DNA of 27,793 bases from an uncultured Muribaculaceae bacterium (GTDB lineage Bacteria > Bacteroidota > Bacteroidia > Bacteroidales > Muribaculaceae), in NCBI GenBank assembly GCA_910578365.1, contig CAJTRC010000029.1:1-27793 (forward strand), read 5' to 3'. The notes beneath the pieces were generated by a model. The model saw only the letters and a program-made list of their open reading frames with translations. It had not been told where the DNA came from and ran no database searches. Below, piece after piece: positions 1 through 8,143 of this stretch. How positions within the stretch are numbered: position 1 is the first letter of the stretch; each line of letters begins with the position of its first letter. A program made the translations under genes and the position numbers.

Positions 1-76
1 CAATTTTTTCACGATTGAGTGATTTTATCAGCTGTCCATATATCGGCTGTCCGAAGAAATTACTACTTTTACTCAT
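1..76 (-). CDS. Transposase, N-terminal 25 residues only (IS4 family, DUF4372-like)
   Basis: The minus strand opens with ATG at 76-74 and stays open to the window edge. The visible protein starts MSKSSNFFGQPIYGQLIKSL. The FFGQPIYGQLIK core is what I recognise from the N-terminal DUF4372 domain of IS4-type transposases common in Bacteroidales. The DDE catalytic residues lie outside the window, so activity cannot be judged. An in-frame stop follows a short alternative ATG further upstream (minus-strand ATG at about 86), so the start at 76 is preferred. The gene points away from the SusC operon. Confidence 0.6.
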   Translation of the reverse strand, partial: MSKSSNFFGQPIYGQLIKSLNREKI

Positions 77-115
77 GGTTATTCATGGATTGTTTGGCGA
101 CACCAAAATAACCAT

Positions 116-155
116 TTAGGGCTGACTCCTGCAATAGGTGCCAGCCCTAATTTTT
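116..155 (+). terminator. Hairpin in the insertion-sequence leader, terminator-like on plus strand
   Basis: TTAGGGCTG (116-124) pairs perfectly with CAGCCCTAA (142-150), and inner CCT/AGG pairing is possible. TTTTT follows at 151-155. On the plus strand this has the form of an intrinsic terminator. On the minus strand it lies in the leader between the element end and the transposase start. Related elements use such hairpins to keep outside transcription from expressing transposase; that role here is inference. Confidence 0.5.
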
Positions 156-243
156 CAATCGCTCAAAAAAAGTTTAGCGGACAGTAATAGTTAAAATTTC
201 ATCGGAGCAGTTATTAAAAATGGTGCGAAGCATGTTAAAATTG

Positions 244-251
244 TAGCTTTG
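244..251 (+). promoter_or_regulatory. Candidate -7 box, distal (SusC operon)
   Basis: TAGCTTTG matches the Bacteroidetes -7 consensus TAnnTTTG. No TTTG/TTG element lies 19-21 bases upstream. A start from here would place the direct repeat at 259-287 inside the transcript, which makes this the less likely of the two candidate boxes. Confidence 0.3.
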
Positions 252-258
252 CGTATTT

Positions 259-287
259 TTTAGTAGTTAATGCAACCACTTTAGTAG
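259..287 (+). promoter_or_regulatory. Direct repeat, candidate operator for the hybrid two-component regulator
   Basis: TTTAGTAG occurs at 259-266 and again at 280-287, exactly 21 bases apart (two helical turns), with similar AT-rich bases after each copy. The second copy ends 20 bases before the TAATTTTG box at 308, so it sits in the -33 region, where no TTTG is present. Two direct half-sites with the inner one over a poor -35/-33 element is a common arrangement for AraC-family activators. The regulator encoded at 8144-10921 has an AraC-type output domain and is the natural candidate. Assignment is inference from layout. Confidence 0.5.
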
Positions 288-307
288 CTTATTTTACGGC
301 AATTAAG

Positions 308-315
308 TAATTTTG
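308..315 (+). promoter_or_regulatory. Candidate -7 box, proximal (SusC operon)
   Basis: TAATTTTG matches TAnnTTTG and would give a leader of about 25 bases before the SusC ATG at 348. There is no good -33 TTTG, which is expected of a promoter that needs an activator, and the direct repeat lies immediately upstream. Confidence 0.45.
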
Positions 316-347
316 TGCAGAAAATTTTAAAACCAATCTAAAATAAC

Positions 348-3300
348 ATGAAAATAGTTCTAAGCACATTAATTATTATGTTCTCGGCGCTGCTGTGCAG
401 GGCGCAGAACATTACAGTGCACGGCGAGGTAGTATCGGCTGCCGACAACGAACCGCTTATTGGCGTAAGTGTGAATGCCGATGCCACCGGTGTGGCCACT
501 GCCACCGATTTCGACGGCCAATTCGAAATCACCGTACCTCAAGGCACAATTCTTACCTTTTCTTATGTAGGCTATAAGGCGCAAAGCCTCAAGGCGCAAA
601 ACGAAATGAAAGTGTCGCTCAGCGAGGATTCCGAACTGCTCGATGAAGTTGTGGTTGTCGGATACTCGGTACAGCGTAAAGTCGATGTCACAGGCGCTAT
701 TACTGCTGTCGACGTCAACGAAATTGCCAAACAGAACGAAAACAACCCCATCAAGGCTCTGCAGGGCCGTGTGCCGGGCATGAACATCTCGGCTGACGGC
801 AATCCCTCGGGCTCGTCGACGGTTCGTATTCGCGGTATCGGTACCCTCAACAACAACGACCCTCTGTATATCATCGACGGTGTGCCCACCAAGAGCGGCA
901 TGCACGAACTCAACCCGGGCGACATCGAATCGATACAGATTCTGAAAGACGCCGCATCTGCCTCTATTTACGGCAGCCGCGCCGCCAATGGCGTGATAAT
1001 CATCACTACCAAGCGCGGCAGCGACCTTAAAATCACTCTCGATGCCTCGGTTGCTGCTCAGTTCTATACCAACCGCATGAAAGTGCTCAATGCCGAAGGC
1101 TACGGACGCGCCATGTGGCAGGCCTACGTAAACGACGGGCAGGACCCCAACACCAACGGCCTGGGATACCGCTATAACTGGGGCTACGATGCAATGGGAT
1201 ACCCCACCCTGCACTCGATTTCGATGAGCAAATATCTCGACGCCGCCGGCACTGTGCCGGCAGCCGATACCGACTGGTTCGACCAAACCACCCGCACCGG
1301 TATGGTACAGAATTATAATCTGAGCGTAAGCGGCAGCACCGAAAAAATGAGTTCTTTCTTCTCGCTGGGCTACTATAAGAATCTGGGTGTGATCAAACAC
1401 AGCGATTTCGACCGCCTTTCGGCCCGCATGAACACCGAATTCAAACCCATCAAAAACATTCTTACCATAGGCGAGCACTTTACCCTCAACCGCACCACCG
1501 AGGTGCAGGCCCCCGGCGGCTTCCTCGAAAATGTGCTCCAGGCCAATCCGTCGCTGCCTGTATACACCACCAAAGGCGAATTCGCCGGGCCGGTAGGAGG
1601 CTACCCCGACCGCGAAAACCCCGTAGCGCGTCTGGAACGCAACAAAGACAACCGCTACACATACTGGCGCCTCTTTGGCGATGCTTACGTGAACCTGGCT
1701 CTGTTCAAAGGCTTTAACCTGCGCACTACCTTCGGCCTCGACTACGCGCAGAAGCAGCAGCGCTTCTTCACCTACCCTATTACCGAAGGCAACGTGGCCA
1801 ACTCGACCAATGCCGTAGAGGCCAAGCAGGAACACTGGACCCGCTGGATGTGGAACCTTGTAGCTTCGTACAACGTGGACTTTGGCAAGAACCACCTCGA
1901 CGCTTTAGCCGGCGTGGAACTCAACCGCGAAAACAGCAAATGGTTCTCGGGATATAAATCCGACTTCTCTGTTCTGAATCCTGATTATATGTGGCCCGAT
2001 GCCGGTGTCGGCACTTCGCAGGCCTACGGCAGCGGCGACGGCTTCTCTTTGGCCTCGTTCTTTGCCAAAATCAACTATTCGTTCGATTCACGATACCTTA
2101 TCGGTCTGACCGTGCGCGAGGACGGCTCGTCGCGCTTCGGCGCCAACAACCGCTGGGCCACTTTCCCCTCGGTGTCGCTGGGCTGGCGTATCAACAACGA
2201 AGCCTTTCTGCGCGACCAAACTTGGCTCGACGACTTGAAACTGCGCCTCTCATGGGGCCAGACCGGCAACCAGGAAATCAGCAACCTCGCACGCTACTTC
2301 GTATACGTGCCCAACTACGGAGTCAACGAGTCGGGCGGCCAGAGCTACGGTACCAGCTACGACATCACCGGCTCTAACGGCGGCTCAATTCTGCAGTCGG
2401 GTTTCAAACGCAACCAAATCGGCAACCCCGACATCAAGTGGGAAACAACCACTCAGTACAATGTAGGCCTGGACTTCTCGACACTCAACGGCCGGCTGTT
2501 CGGTAATCTCGACTTCTACTACAAAAAGACCTCCGACATTCTGGTGGAAATGATTGGCATCGCCACCATGGGCGAAGGCTCGACCCAGTGGATAAATGCC
2601 GGCGAGATGAGCAACAAAGGCGTGGAGTTCAACCTCGGCTTCCGCAACGAAACATCATACGGCTTCAGATATGAAATCACCGGCAATATCTCGGCTTACC
2701 GCAACAAAATCACCGATATACCCGCTACCGTGGCCGCGAACGGCACATTCGGCGGAAACGGCGTGTACAGCGTAATCGGGCACACCTTCGGAGCGCAGGC
2801 CGGCTACGTGGCCGACGGAATTTTTGCCTCGCAGGAAGAAGTCGATAATCATGCCCTGCAGGAAGGCGCAGCCCCCGGACGCATCCGCTGGCGCGACCTC
2901 GACGGCGACGGACGCATCACCGAACAGGACCAGAAGTGGATTTACGACCCCACTCCCGACTTCACTTACGGCCTGAACGTGTACCTGCAATACCGCGACT
3001 TCGACTTCTCGATGTTCTGGCAAGGCGCCCAGGGTCAGGATGTAATCTCCGATATGAAAAAAGAAACCGACCTCTGGAGCGGACTAAACATAGGCTTCCT
3101 GAACAAAGGCAACCGCCTGCTCGACGCATGGACTCCGACCAACACTTCATCGTCGATTCCGGCTCTGAGCCGCTCCGACGCCAACAACGAAAAGCGCGTG
3201 TCGACATATTTTGTAGAGGACGGTTCTTACCTGAAACTGCGCAACTTACAGCTGGGCTACACCCTGCCGCAGAAACTTACACAGCGCATTGCCATGCAGA

Positions 3301-3437
3301 AACTCCGCTTCTATCTCAGCGCTCAGAACCTGCTCACAATCAAAAGCAAAAACTTTACCGGCGTCGATCCCGAGAATCCCAATTTCGGATACCCAATCGC
3401 CACAAACGTCACTTTCGGACTTAACGTAACCTTCTAA
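348..3437 (+). CDS. SusC/RagA-family TonB-linked outer-membrane fructan transporter
   Basis: This outer-membrane transporter imports fructo-oligosaccharides together with its SusD partner, using energy from TonB. Residues 1-20 are a signal peptide (cleavage after ...CRAQ). Residues about 22-95 are the carboxypeptidase-regulatory-like N-terminal extension (VVSAADNEPLIGVSV). DEVVVVGYS at 99-107 is the SusC-type TonB-box region, and the plug follows at about 110-225, with the family signatures IRGIGTLNNNDPLYIIDGVP and SASIYGSRAANGVI. The rest is a 22-strand barrel ending in aromatic ...NVTF. At 1029 residues the length is usual and no frameshift is seen. The SusD gene follows after 4 bases. Specificity for fructan rests on the neighbours (two GH32 enzymes, fructokinase); alone the protein could be any SusC. 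It is probably induced through the repeat at 259-287. Confidence 0.95.
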   Translation: MKIVLSTLIIMFSALLCRAQNITVHGEVVSAADNEPLIGVSVNADATGVATATDFDGQFEITVPQGTILTFSYVGYKAQSLKAQNEMKVSLSEDSELLDEVVVVGYSVQRKVDVTGAITAVDVNEIAKQNENNPIKALQGRVPGMNISADGNPSGSSTVRIRGIGTLNNNDPLYIIDGVPTKSGMHELNPGDIESIQILKDAASASIYGSRAANGVIIITTKRGSDLKITLDASVAAQFYTNRMKVLNAEGYGRAMWQAYVNDGQDPNTNGLGYRYNWGYDAMGYPTLHSISMSKYLDAAGTVPAADTDWFDQTTRTGMVQNYNLSVSGSTEKMSSFFSLGYYKNLGVIKHSDFDRLSARMNTEFKPIKNILTIGEHFTLNRTTEVQAPGGFLENVLQANPSLPVYTTKGEFAGPVGGYPDRENPVARLERNKDNRYTYWRLFGDAYVNLALFKGFNLRTTFGLDYAQKQQRFFTYPITEGNVANSTNAVEAKQEHWTRWMWNLVASYNVDFGKNHLDALAGVELNRENSKWFSGYKSDFSVLNPDYMWPDAGVGTSQAYGSGDGFSLASFFAKINYSFDSRYLIGLTVREDGSSRFGANNRWATFPSVSLGWRINNEAFLRDQTWLDDLKLRLSWGQTGNQEISNLARYFVYVPNYGVNESGGQSYGTSYDITGSNGGSILQSGFKRNQIGNPDIKWETTTQYNVGLDFSTLNGRLFGNLDFYYKKTSDILVEMIGIATMGEGSTQWINAGEMSNKGVEFNLGFRNETSYGFRYEITGNISAYRNKITDIPATVAANGTFGGNGVYSVIGHTFGAQAGYVADGIFASQEEVDNHALQEGAAPGRIRWRDLDGDGRITEQDQKWIYDPTPDFTYGLNVYLQYRDFDFSMFWQGAQGQDVISDMKKETDLWSGLNIGFLNKGNRLLDAWTPTNTSSSIPALSRSDANNEKRVSTYFVEDGSYLKLRNLQLGYTLPQKLTQRIAMQKLRFYLSAQNLLTIKSKNFTGVDPENPNFGYPIATNVTFGLNVTF

Positions 3438-3441
3438 TCAC

Positions 3442-5169
3442 ATGCCTAAAATGAAAAAAAGCATATACGCCGCCGCCATTGCCCTGGGTCTTATGGCAAG
3501 CAGCTGCAACGACTTTCTTGACAATCCACGCCCGCAGGGCACCCTCGACGAGGGGCAGGTGCTGAACCCGGCATACGTCGACAATCTGGTCATCTCGGCC
3601 TATGCAATCTGGATTTCAGCCGAGGACATTAACTCGTCGTTCTCTATGTGGAACTACGACGTCCGCTCCGACGACGCCTACAAGGGCGGCAACGGCACCG
3701 AAGACGGCGACGTGTTCCATGCCCTCGAAATATCCCAGGGAATAATGACCACCGCCTGGAACATCTCCGATATGTGGCAGCGACTTTACAACGCCATTTC
3801 GCGAGCGAATTCAGCTCTCGAAGTGCTCGATGAAATGGACGGCGCCGACTACAGCCTGCGCCAGCAGCGCATTGCCGAAATGCGTTTCCTGCGCGCTCAC
3901 GGACACTTCTTGCTCAAACGCCTCTACAAGAACATTCCGTTCGCTGTCGACGAGCACATGTCGCCATCGCAGTACAACGAACTCGAAAATACCGTCTACA
4001 ACAACGACCAGGGCTGGCAACTCATTGCCAACGACCTGGAATTCGCCTTCGAAAACCTGCCTGAAGTTCAGACCGAAGTCGGCCGCCCATGCAGAGCTGC
4101 CGCTGCCGCATATCTGGCAAAGGTATACCTCTATAAGGCTTATCACCAGGACGATGCCCTCAGCCACCGCGTAACATCTATCGACCGCGACGACCTGCTG
4201 AAAGTTGTAAAGTACACCGACCCCGCTTTGTTCTCGAGCTTTGGGCTCGAAAGCGATTTCCACAACAACTTCCGCCCCGAGCCTCAGTTTGAAAACGGTG
4301 TGGAATCAATCTGGGCCATGCAGTACAGCTACAACGACGGCACCACTCACGGCAACTGCAACTGGTCGTATGGTCTGATTGTGCCCAATATCCCCGGTGT
4401 TACCGATGGCGGCTGCGACTTCTACAAGCCCAGCCAGAACCTGGTAAACTCTTTCCGCACCAACGCCGACGGCCTGCCCGAAACCTCGGCCGCCGACGAC
4501 TATGAACCCACACGCGACTATGCCGACCCACGTCTGTTCCTTACCGTCGGCATGCCGGGCACACCCTACATGTTCAACAGCAACTACATCATGGACCGCT
4601 CGGCCACCTGGAGCCGCAGCAACGGCCTCTACGGATACTATGTGTCGCTGAAACACAACGTCGACCCCGATGGCGACTATCTGGTAAAAGGCTCGTGGTG
4701 GGGTTCGCCCATGAACCGCATCGTACTCCGCTATGCCGACGTGATGCTGATGCGCGCCGAGGCGCTGGTACAGCTCAACCAGGGTATTCCCGAAGCTATA
4801 GAGATTGTAAACTCGCTGCGTAACCGCGCCCGCCAGTCCACTGCCATGATTTCGGACTACGAACACGCATACGGCATGCGCATGAACATCCGCCCATACA
4901 CCGGCTCGTACAGCCAGGCCGAAGCCCTGGAGATTGTAAAGCGCGAACGCCGCGTGGAAATGGCCATGGAGTCGGAGCGCTTCTTCGACCTGGTCCGCTG
5001 GGGCGAGGCCGCTCAGGTGCTCAACCGATATTACGCCGACGAAGCCGACAACTGCGCAATCTATTCTTCGGCTGCCTTCACTGCCGACAAAAACGAGTAT
5101 CTGCCAATTCCGTTCGCTCAAGTCAGCGCTTCGAACGGTCATTACAAACAAAACATCGGTAACTGGTAA
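3442..5169 (+). CDS. SusD/RagB-family glycan-binding surface lipoprotein
   Basis: This is the lid protein of the SusCD complex; it captures oligosaccharide at the cell surface. Signal peptide II ends in the lipobox MASSC with acylated Cys22 (CNDFLDN, typical of SusD). The TPR-rich fold is shown by EMRFLRAHGHFLLKRLYKNI at about 147-166 and by the C-terminal RagB/SusD signature around 498-521 (RERRVEMAMESERFFDLVRW), with YLPIPF near the end. Length of 575 is normal. Two starts are possible: ATG at 3442 or ATG at 3451 (MKKSIYA), and the second looks more like a usual signal-peptide start. It lies 4 bases after SusC and 6 bases before the next gene, so it is co-transcribed. Confidence 0.94.
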   Translation: MPKMKKSIYAAAIALGLMASSCNDFLDNPRPQGTLDEGQVLNPAYVDNLVISAYAIWISAEDINSSFSMWNYDVRSDDAYKGGNGTEDGDVFHALEISQGIMTTAWNISDMWQRLYNAISRANSALEVLDEMDGADYSLRQQRIAEMRFLRAHGHFLLKRLYKNIPFAVDEHMSPSQYNELENTVYNNDQGWQLIANDLEFAFENLPEVQTEVGRPCRAAAAAYLAKVYLYKAYHQDDALSHRVTSIDRDDLLKVVKYTDPALFSSFGLESDFHNNFRPEPQFENGVESIWAMQYSYNDGTTHGNCNWSYGLIVPNIPGVTDGGCDFYKPSQNLVNSFRTNADGLPETSAADDYEPTRDYADPRLFLTVGMPGTPYMFNSNYIMDRSATWSRSNGLYGYYVSLKHNVDPDGDYLVKGSWWGSPMNRIVLRYADVMLMRAEALVQLNQGIPEAIEIVNSLRNRARQSTAMISDYEHAYGMRMNIRPYTGSYSQAEALEIVKRERRVEMAMESERFFDLVRWGEAAQVLNRYYADEADNCAIYSSAAFTADKNEYLPIPFAQVSASNGHYKQNIGNW

Positions 5170-5175
5170 TCAATC

Positions 5176-6552
5176 ATGAAAACATTCAGCTTATACATCA
5201 ACATTCTGTTGGCCGCCCTTTTCGGCTGCATTATGGCATCGTGCTCCGACGACGACACCGCACGCAGCCTCGACCTCGACGGCGACTGCCGCATCGAAGC
5301 CATAACCGTTGGCGGTTATAACGGCGACATAAATCACTCCGACCGCACTATCACCGTTTATGTGCCCACAGGCACCGACCTCACCCGTATTACTGTCGAT
5401 GACATAACTCTCAGCCCCGGAGCCGTCTGCGATTATCCGCAGGGCACCGTATTCAATGCCTCCATGCCCCGGGCCATACATGTAAGCAACGGCGATGTTT
5501 TCCTGGAATATGTACTCAACGTGGCGCATGACAACGTGGAACTGCTCAGCTTTACCCTCAACGGAAAATACCAGGGCACCATCGACAACCAGGCCCGCAC
5601 CGTGCTGGTGTTCGTGCCCATCGATGAGGATGTGACCGCCATGCAGGCAAGCTTCACAGTCACCGAGGGCGCAATCGTCACTCCCGAATCGGGTTCACTG
5701 CTCGACTTCAGCCAGCCCGTGCAATTCACCGCTACACTGCGCTCGGCCAAAGCAGTATACACTGTCACAGTAATCAAAGACGAGATGTCGCAGGCTCCCA
5801 AAGCATTCGTCGGCAACGAAATTTCGGCCGACCTGCTCGGACAGGAAGCTGCTGCCGCCTGGCTGTGGATGTCGGAGAATGTGCCCAACTCGCACTATGT
5901 ATCAATTCAGAGCCTTATCGACGGCAGCGCACGCCTGGAGGACTTCACCATGGTATGGTGTCACTTCGACTGGACCGACTGGCCCGGCACCCTCTGGGAT
6001 TCGCGCGACATATTCAACGGCTACTGGCTGCGCGGCGGAGCTATTCTGGCCAGCCGCGACGGCGCTCGCTACATCAACGACGTATGGCGTATTGCCCGCG
6101 ACCAGCAGAGCCCCAACAACATGTTCGGCGGCGACAGCTACGAAACACTGCAGGCTCCGTTAGGCTTCGGCATCGTTGGTCATGAAGACCATCCGCTCTA
6201 TGCCGGCATCAACACCGACGGCGATGGCCGTATCCTGCTGCTCGGCGCCGGCTGCGCCAACTCGAACCGCACCCTGCAATGGGGCGCCGACTGGGATCCT
6301 TACGGCTCGATGCAGGGCTGGGAAGAACGCACCGGAGCCGTAGCTCTGGCTCAGGACCACGGCAAGGACGTCAACCGTGTGACTATCGCCGAATTCCTGC
6401 CCTATGAGGCCCTGAAAGGCTTTACCAGCGGACGAGTAATCACTATCGGTACTCCGGCCTACGAATGGTACGACCCAAACCGTGCCGAAAATCCATACCG
6501 CGAGAATATGATTAATCTTACTAAAAACGCCATTAATTACCTCTGCCAATAA
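5176..6552 (+). CDS. Surface glycan-binding lipoprotein, DUF4960-like (levan SGBP, BT1761-type)
   Basis: This is probably the accessory surface protein that binds fructan and feeds SusCD, as BT1761 does in the B. thetaiotaomicron levan locus at the same position after SusD. The lipobox MASC gives Cys23, followed by SDDD, which fits the acidic export signal of surface lipoproteins. Residues about 36-116 and 121-200 are two similar beta-sandwich modules (DUF5018-like; compare TITVYVPTGTDLT with TVLVFVPIDEDVT), so the N-terminus is an internal duplication. Residues about 210-455 form a second domain that I assign to DUF4960, with aromatic-rich stretches (WCHFDWTDWPGTLWD, AYEWYDPN) that could form a sugar-binding face. 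No GH catalytic motif is seen. Family naming is from memory and not verified by search; fructan binding is inferred from context. Confidence 0.8.
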   Translation: MKTFSLYINILLAALFGCIMASCSDDDTARSLDLDGDCRIEAITVGGYNGDINHSDRTITVYVPTGTDLTRITVDDITLSPGAVCDYPQGTVFNASMPRAIHVSNGDVFLEYVLNVAHDNVELLSFTLNGKYQGTIDNQARTVLVFVPIDEDVTAMQASFTVTEGAIVTPESGSLLDFSQPVQFTATLRSAKAVYTVTVIKDEMSQAPKAFVGNEISADLLGQEAAAAWLWMSENVPNSHYVSIQSLIDGSARLEDFTMVWCHFDWTDWPGTLWDSRDIFNGYWLRGGAILASRDGARYINDVWRIARDQQSPNNMFGGDSYETLQAPLGFGIVGHEDHPLYAGINTDGDGRILLLGAGCANSNRTLQWGADWDPYGSMQGWEERTGAVALAQDHGKDVNRVTIAEFLPYEALKGFTSGRVITIGTPAYEWYDPNRAENPYRENMINLTKNAINYLCQ

Positions 6553-6553
6553 A

Positions 6554-8077
6554 ATGAAAAAACATATGCAATTTACAGCAATAGGCCTACTGGCAGCATC
6601 TGTCTGCGCATGCAGCGACAGCGAACCGGTACTCACCCGCCACGACTGGTCGGACATGGAGTATTTCGCATCGCAGGATGCCGACAAACAGGACATCTTC
6701 TACAAGCCCGCCGTTGGCTTCGTAGGCGACCCTATGCCCTTCTTCGACCCTGTCGACAATGATTTCAAAATTCTCTATCTGCAGGACTACCGACCCAACC
6801 AGGCGTATGTATACCACCCGATATGGGCTGTAAGCACCCGCGACGGTGCTTCGTACCAAGCTATGGGCGAGCTCGTTCCCACAGGCAACGCGGCCGAAAT
6901 CGACGCCGCTATCGGCACCGGCTCCACTATTTATCACCAAGGCACCTATTATACATTCTATACCGGACATTCGGCCAATAAAGCCAATACCGGCGGCATT
7001 AACGAAGCAGTGCTGCTGTGTACTTCGTCCGACTTCAAGACCTGGACCAAGGACCGCAACTTTATGATTACCGGCGAAGCCGAATACGACGTCAATGACT
7101 TCCGCGACCCCTTTGTGTACCGCGCCGACGACGGCTCGTTCCGCATGCTCGTCAGCACTCGCCGGAACGGCAAGGGCGTCCTGGCTGAATACTCCTCGGA
7201 CAATCTGCTCGACTGGAAGTCGGAAGGCGTGTTCATGACCATGATGTGGGACCGCTTCTACGAGTGCCCCGACCTGTTTAAAATGGGCGATTGGTGGTAC
7301 CTGGTATACAGCGAGCAACACAATGCCATACGCCGCGTACAGTACTTCAAAGGACGTACCATCGACGAACTCCGCGCATGCACCGCCAACGACGCCGGAC
7401 TGTGGCCCGACAGCCACGAGGGCTTCCTCGACAGCCGTGGCCTCTATGCCGGCAAGACGGCCTCCGACGGCACCGACCGATACATCTGGGGCTGGTGTGC
7501 AAGCCGGGCCGGATTCAACACTACCGGCTACCGCGACTGGGCCGGAAATCTGGTTTGTCACAAGCTGATACAGCACTCCGACGGCAGCCTTACACTGGGC
7601 GAGGCTCCGGCTGTGGCTAAGCTCTTCGGCGAATACAGCAGCATAGCCGACTTTAATCTCGAAGGCGACACCCATAAATTGCTGCCGCGCCTGGGATACG
7701 TCAACCGTGCAACTTTCACCGTGAAAACTTCGGGACGCGAGGACCGCTTCGGCATATCGCTGGCACGCGGTAATGACTCACGTAAGTACTACACCCTGAT
7801 GGTGAATCCCGAGGGACCCGACCGCCGCAAAATCAACCTTGAGGAAGAAGGCCCGGACGGCAGCGGTTTCATGCCCGATAACGACAGCTATCTGTTCGAC
7901 ACTCCCGCCGACGGCGTATACAACATCACCCTGGTGACCGACAACTCGGTTGTGGCCCTTTACATCAACGATGTACTCTGCTACACCAACCGCATCTACG
8001 GCATTGCCATGAACCCGTGGTCAGTCAACTGCTACGGCGGCAACATCGAAGTTTCTGACATGAACATCTCAAAATAG
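6554..8077 (+). CDS. GH32 lipoprotein, probable surface endo-levanase (BT1760-type)
   Basis: This enzyme is predicted to cut fructan at the cell surface into oligosaccharides for SusCD. The lipobox is VCAC with acylated Cys20, followed by the acidic SDSEP. Residues about 45-360 are the five-bladed GH32 propeller. The nucleophile region reads VGFVGDPMPFF (Asp59) instead of the common WMNDPNG; the RDP motif is FRDPFV (Asp185, transition-state stabiliser); the acid/base is in YECPDLF (Glu237). All three acidic residues are present. Residues about 370-507 are a beta-sandwich. The unusual nucleophile motif, the lipid anchor and the position after SusCD and the binding protein point to the endo-levanase branch; inulin or mixed fructan remains possible. 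It starts 1 base after the previous stop, so translation is coupled. It is the last gene of operon 1. Confidence 0.85.
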   Translation: MKKHMQFTAIGLLAASVCACSDSEPVLTRHDWSDMEYFASQDADKQDIFYKPAVGFVGDPMPFFDPVDNDFKILYLQDYRPNQAYVYHPIWAVSTRDGASYQAMGELVPTGNAAEIDAAIGTGSTIYHQGTYYTFYTGHSANKANTGGINEAVLLCTSSDFKTWTKDRNFMITGEAEYDVNDFRDPFVYRADDGSFRMLVSTRRNGKGVLAEYSSDNLLDWKSEGVFMTMMWDRFYECPDLFKMGDWWYLVYSEQHNAIRRVQYFKGRTIDELRACTANDAGLWPDSHEGFLDSRGLYAGKTASDGTDRYIWGWCASRAGFNTTGYRDWAGNLVCHKLIQHSDGSLTLGEAPAVAKLFGEYSSIADFNLEGDTHKLLPRLGYVNRATFTVKTSGREDRFGISLARGNDSRKYYTLMVNPEGPDRRKINLEEEGPDGSGFMPDNDSYLFDTPADGVYNITLVTDNSVVALYINDVLCYTNRIYGIAMNPWSVNCYGGNIEVSDMNISK

Positions 8078-8096
8078 TTCCTGCAATTCACCTATC

Positions 8097-8140
8097 TTGT
8101 ACCCCGCCCCCCGGCGCTTTTGCCGGCGGGCGGGGTACAA
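8097..8140. terminator. Bidirectional hairpin terminator between convergent genes
   Basis: A GC-rich stem of 19 positions with one C/C mismatch joins 8097-8115 to 8122-8140 (outer arm TTGTACCCCGCCC), with loop GCTTTT. It fills the gap between the end of the GH32 gene and the end of the regulator gene. T-runs are weak on both sides, so it depends on the very stable stem. Confidence 0.75.
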
Positions 8141-8143
8141 TGT

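Larger units (their letters stand above)
1..184 (-). mobile_element. End of an IS4-family (DUF4372-type) insertion sequence, cut by window edge
   Basis: The minus strand carries the first codons of a transposase (76 down to 1), preceded by about 100 bases of leader with a strong hairpin. Reading outward, the leader ends in a run whose minus-strand sequence begins CTGTCCGCTAAAC (plus-strand end near 184). I take this as the terminal inverted repeat because a new sequence character, the AT-rich promoter region of the SusC operon, begins right after it. The other end lies outside the window, so neither the repeat match nor a target duplication can be checked. The transposase is recognised from its N-terminal sequence. 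The exact boundary at about 184 is inference. Confidence 0.6.

Noticed and set aside
369..1895. Long minus-strand open frame opposite SusC, and similar long frames opposite other genes (for example 15467-17338 and 9056-10288 plus)
   Set aside because: They lie wholly opposite well-supported genes, have no signal or family motifs, and their His/Val/Gly-rich composition is what results from reading GC-ending codons in reverse.
3442..3451. Overlap or frameshift at the SusC-SusD junction
   Set aside because: The SusC stop (3435-3437) and the SusD start are cleanly separated; the only open question is whether SusD starts at 3442 or 3451.
6554..8077. Inactivated GH32 because WMNDPNG is missing
   Set aside because: An Asp at the right place (GDP, Asp59) plus RDP and ECP motifs are all present and well spaced, so a divergent active enzyme is more likely than a pseudogene.
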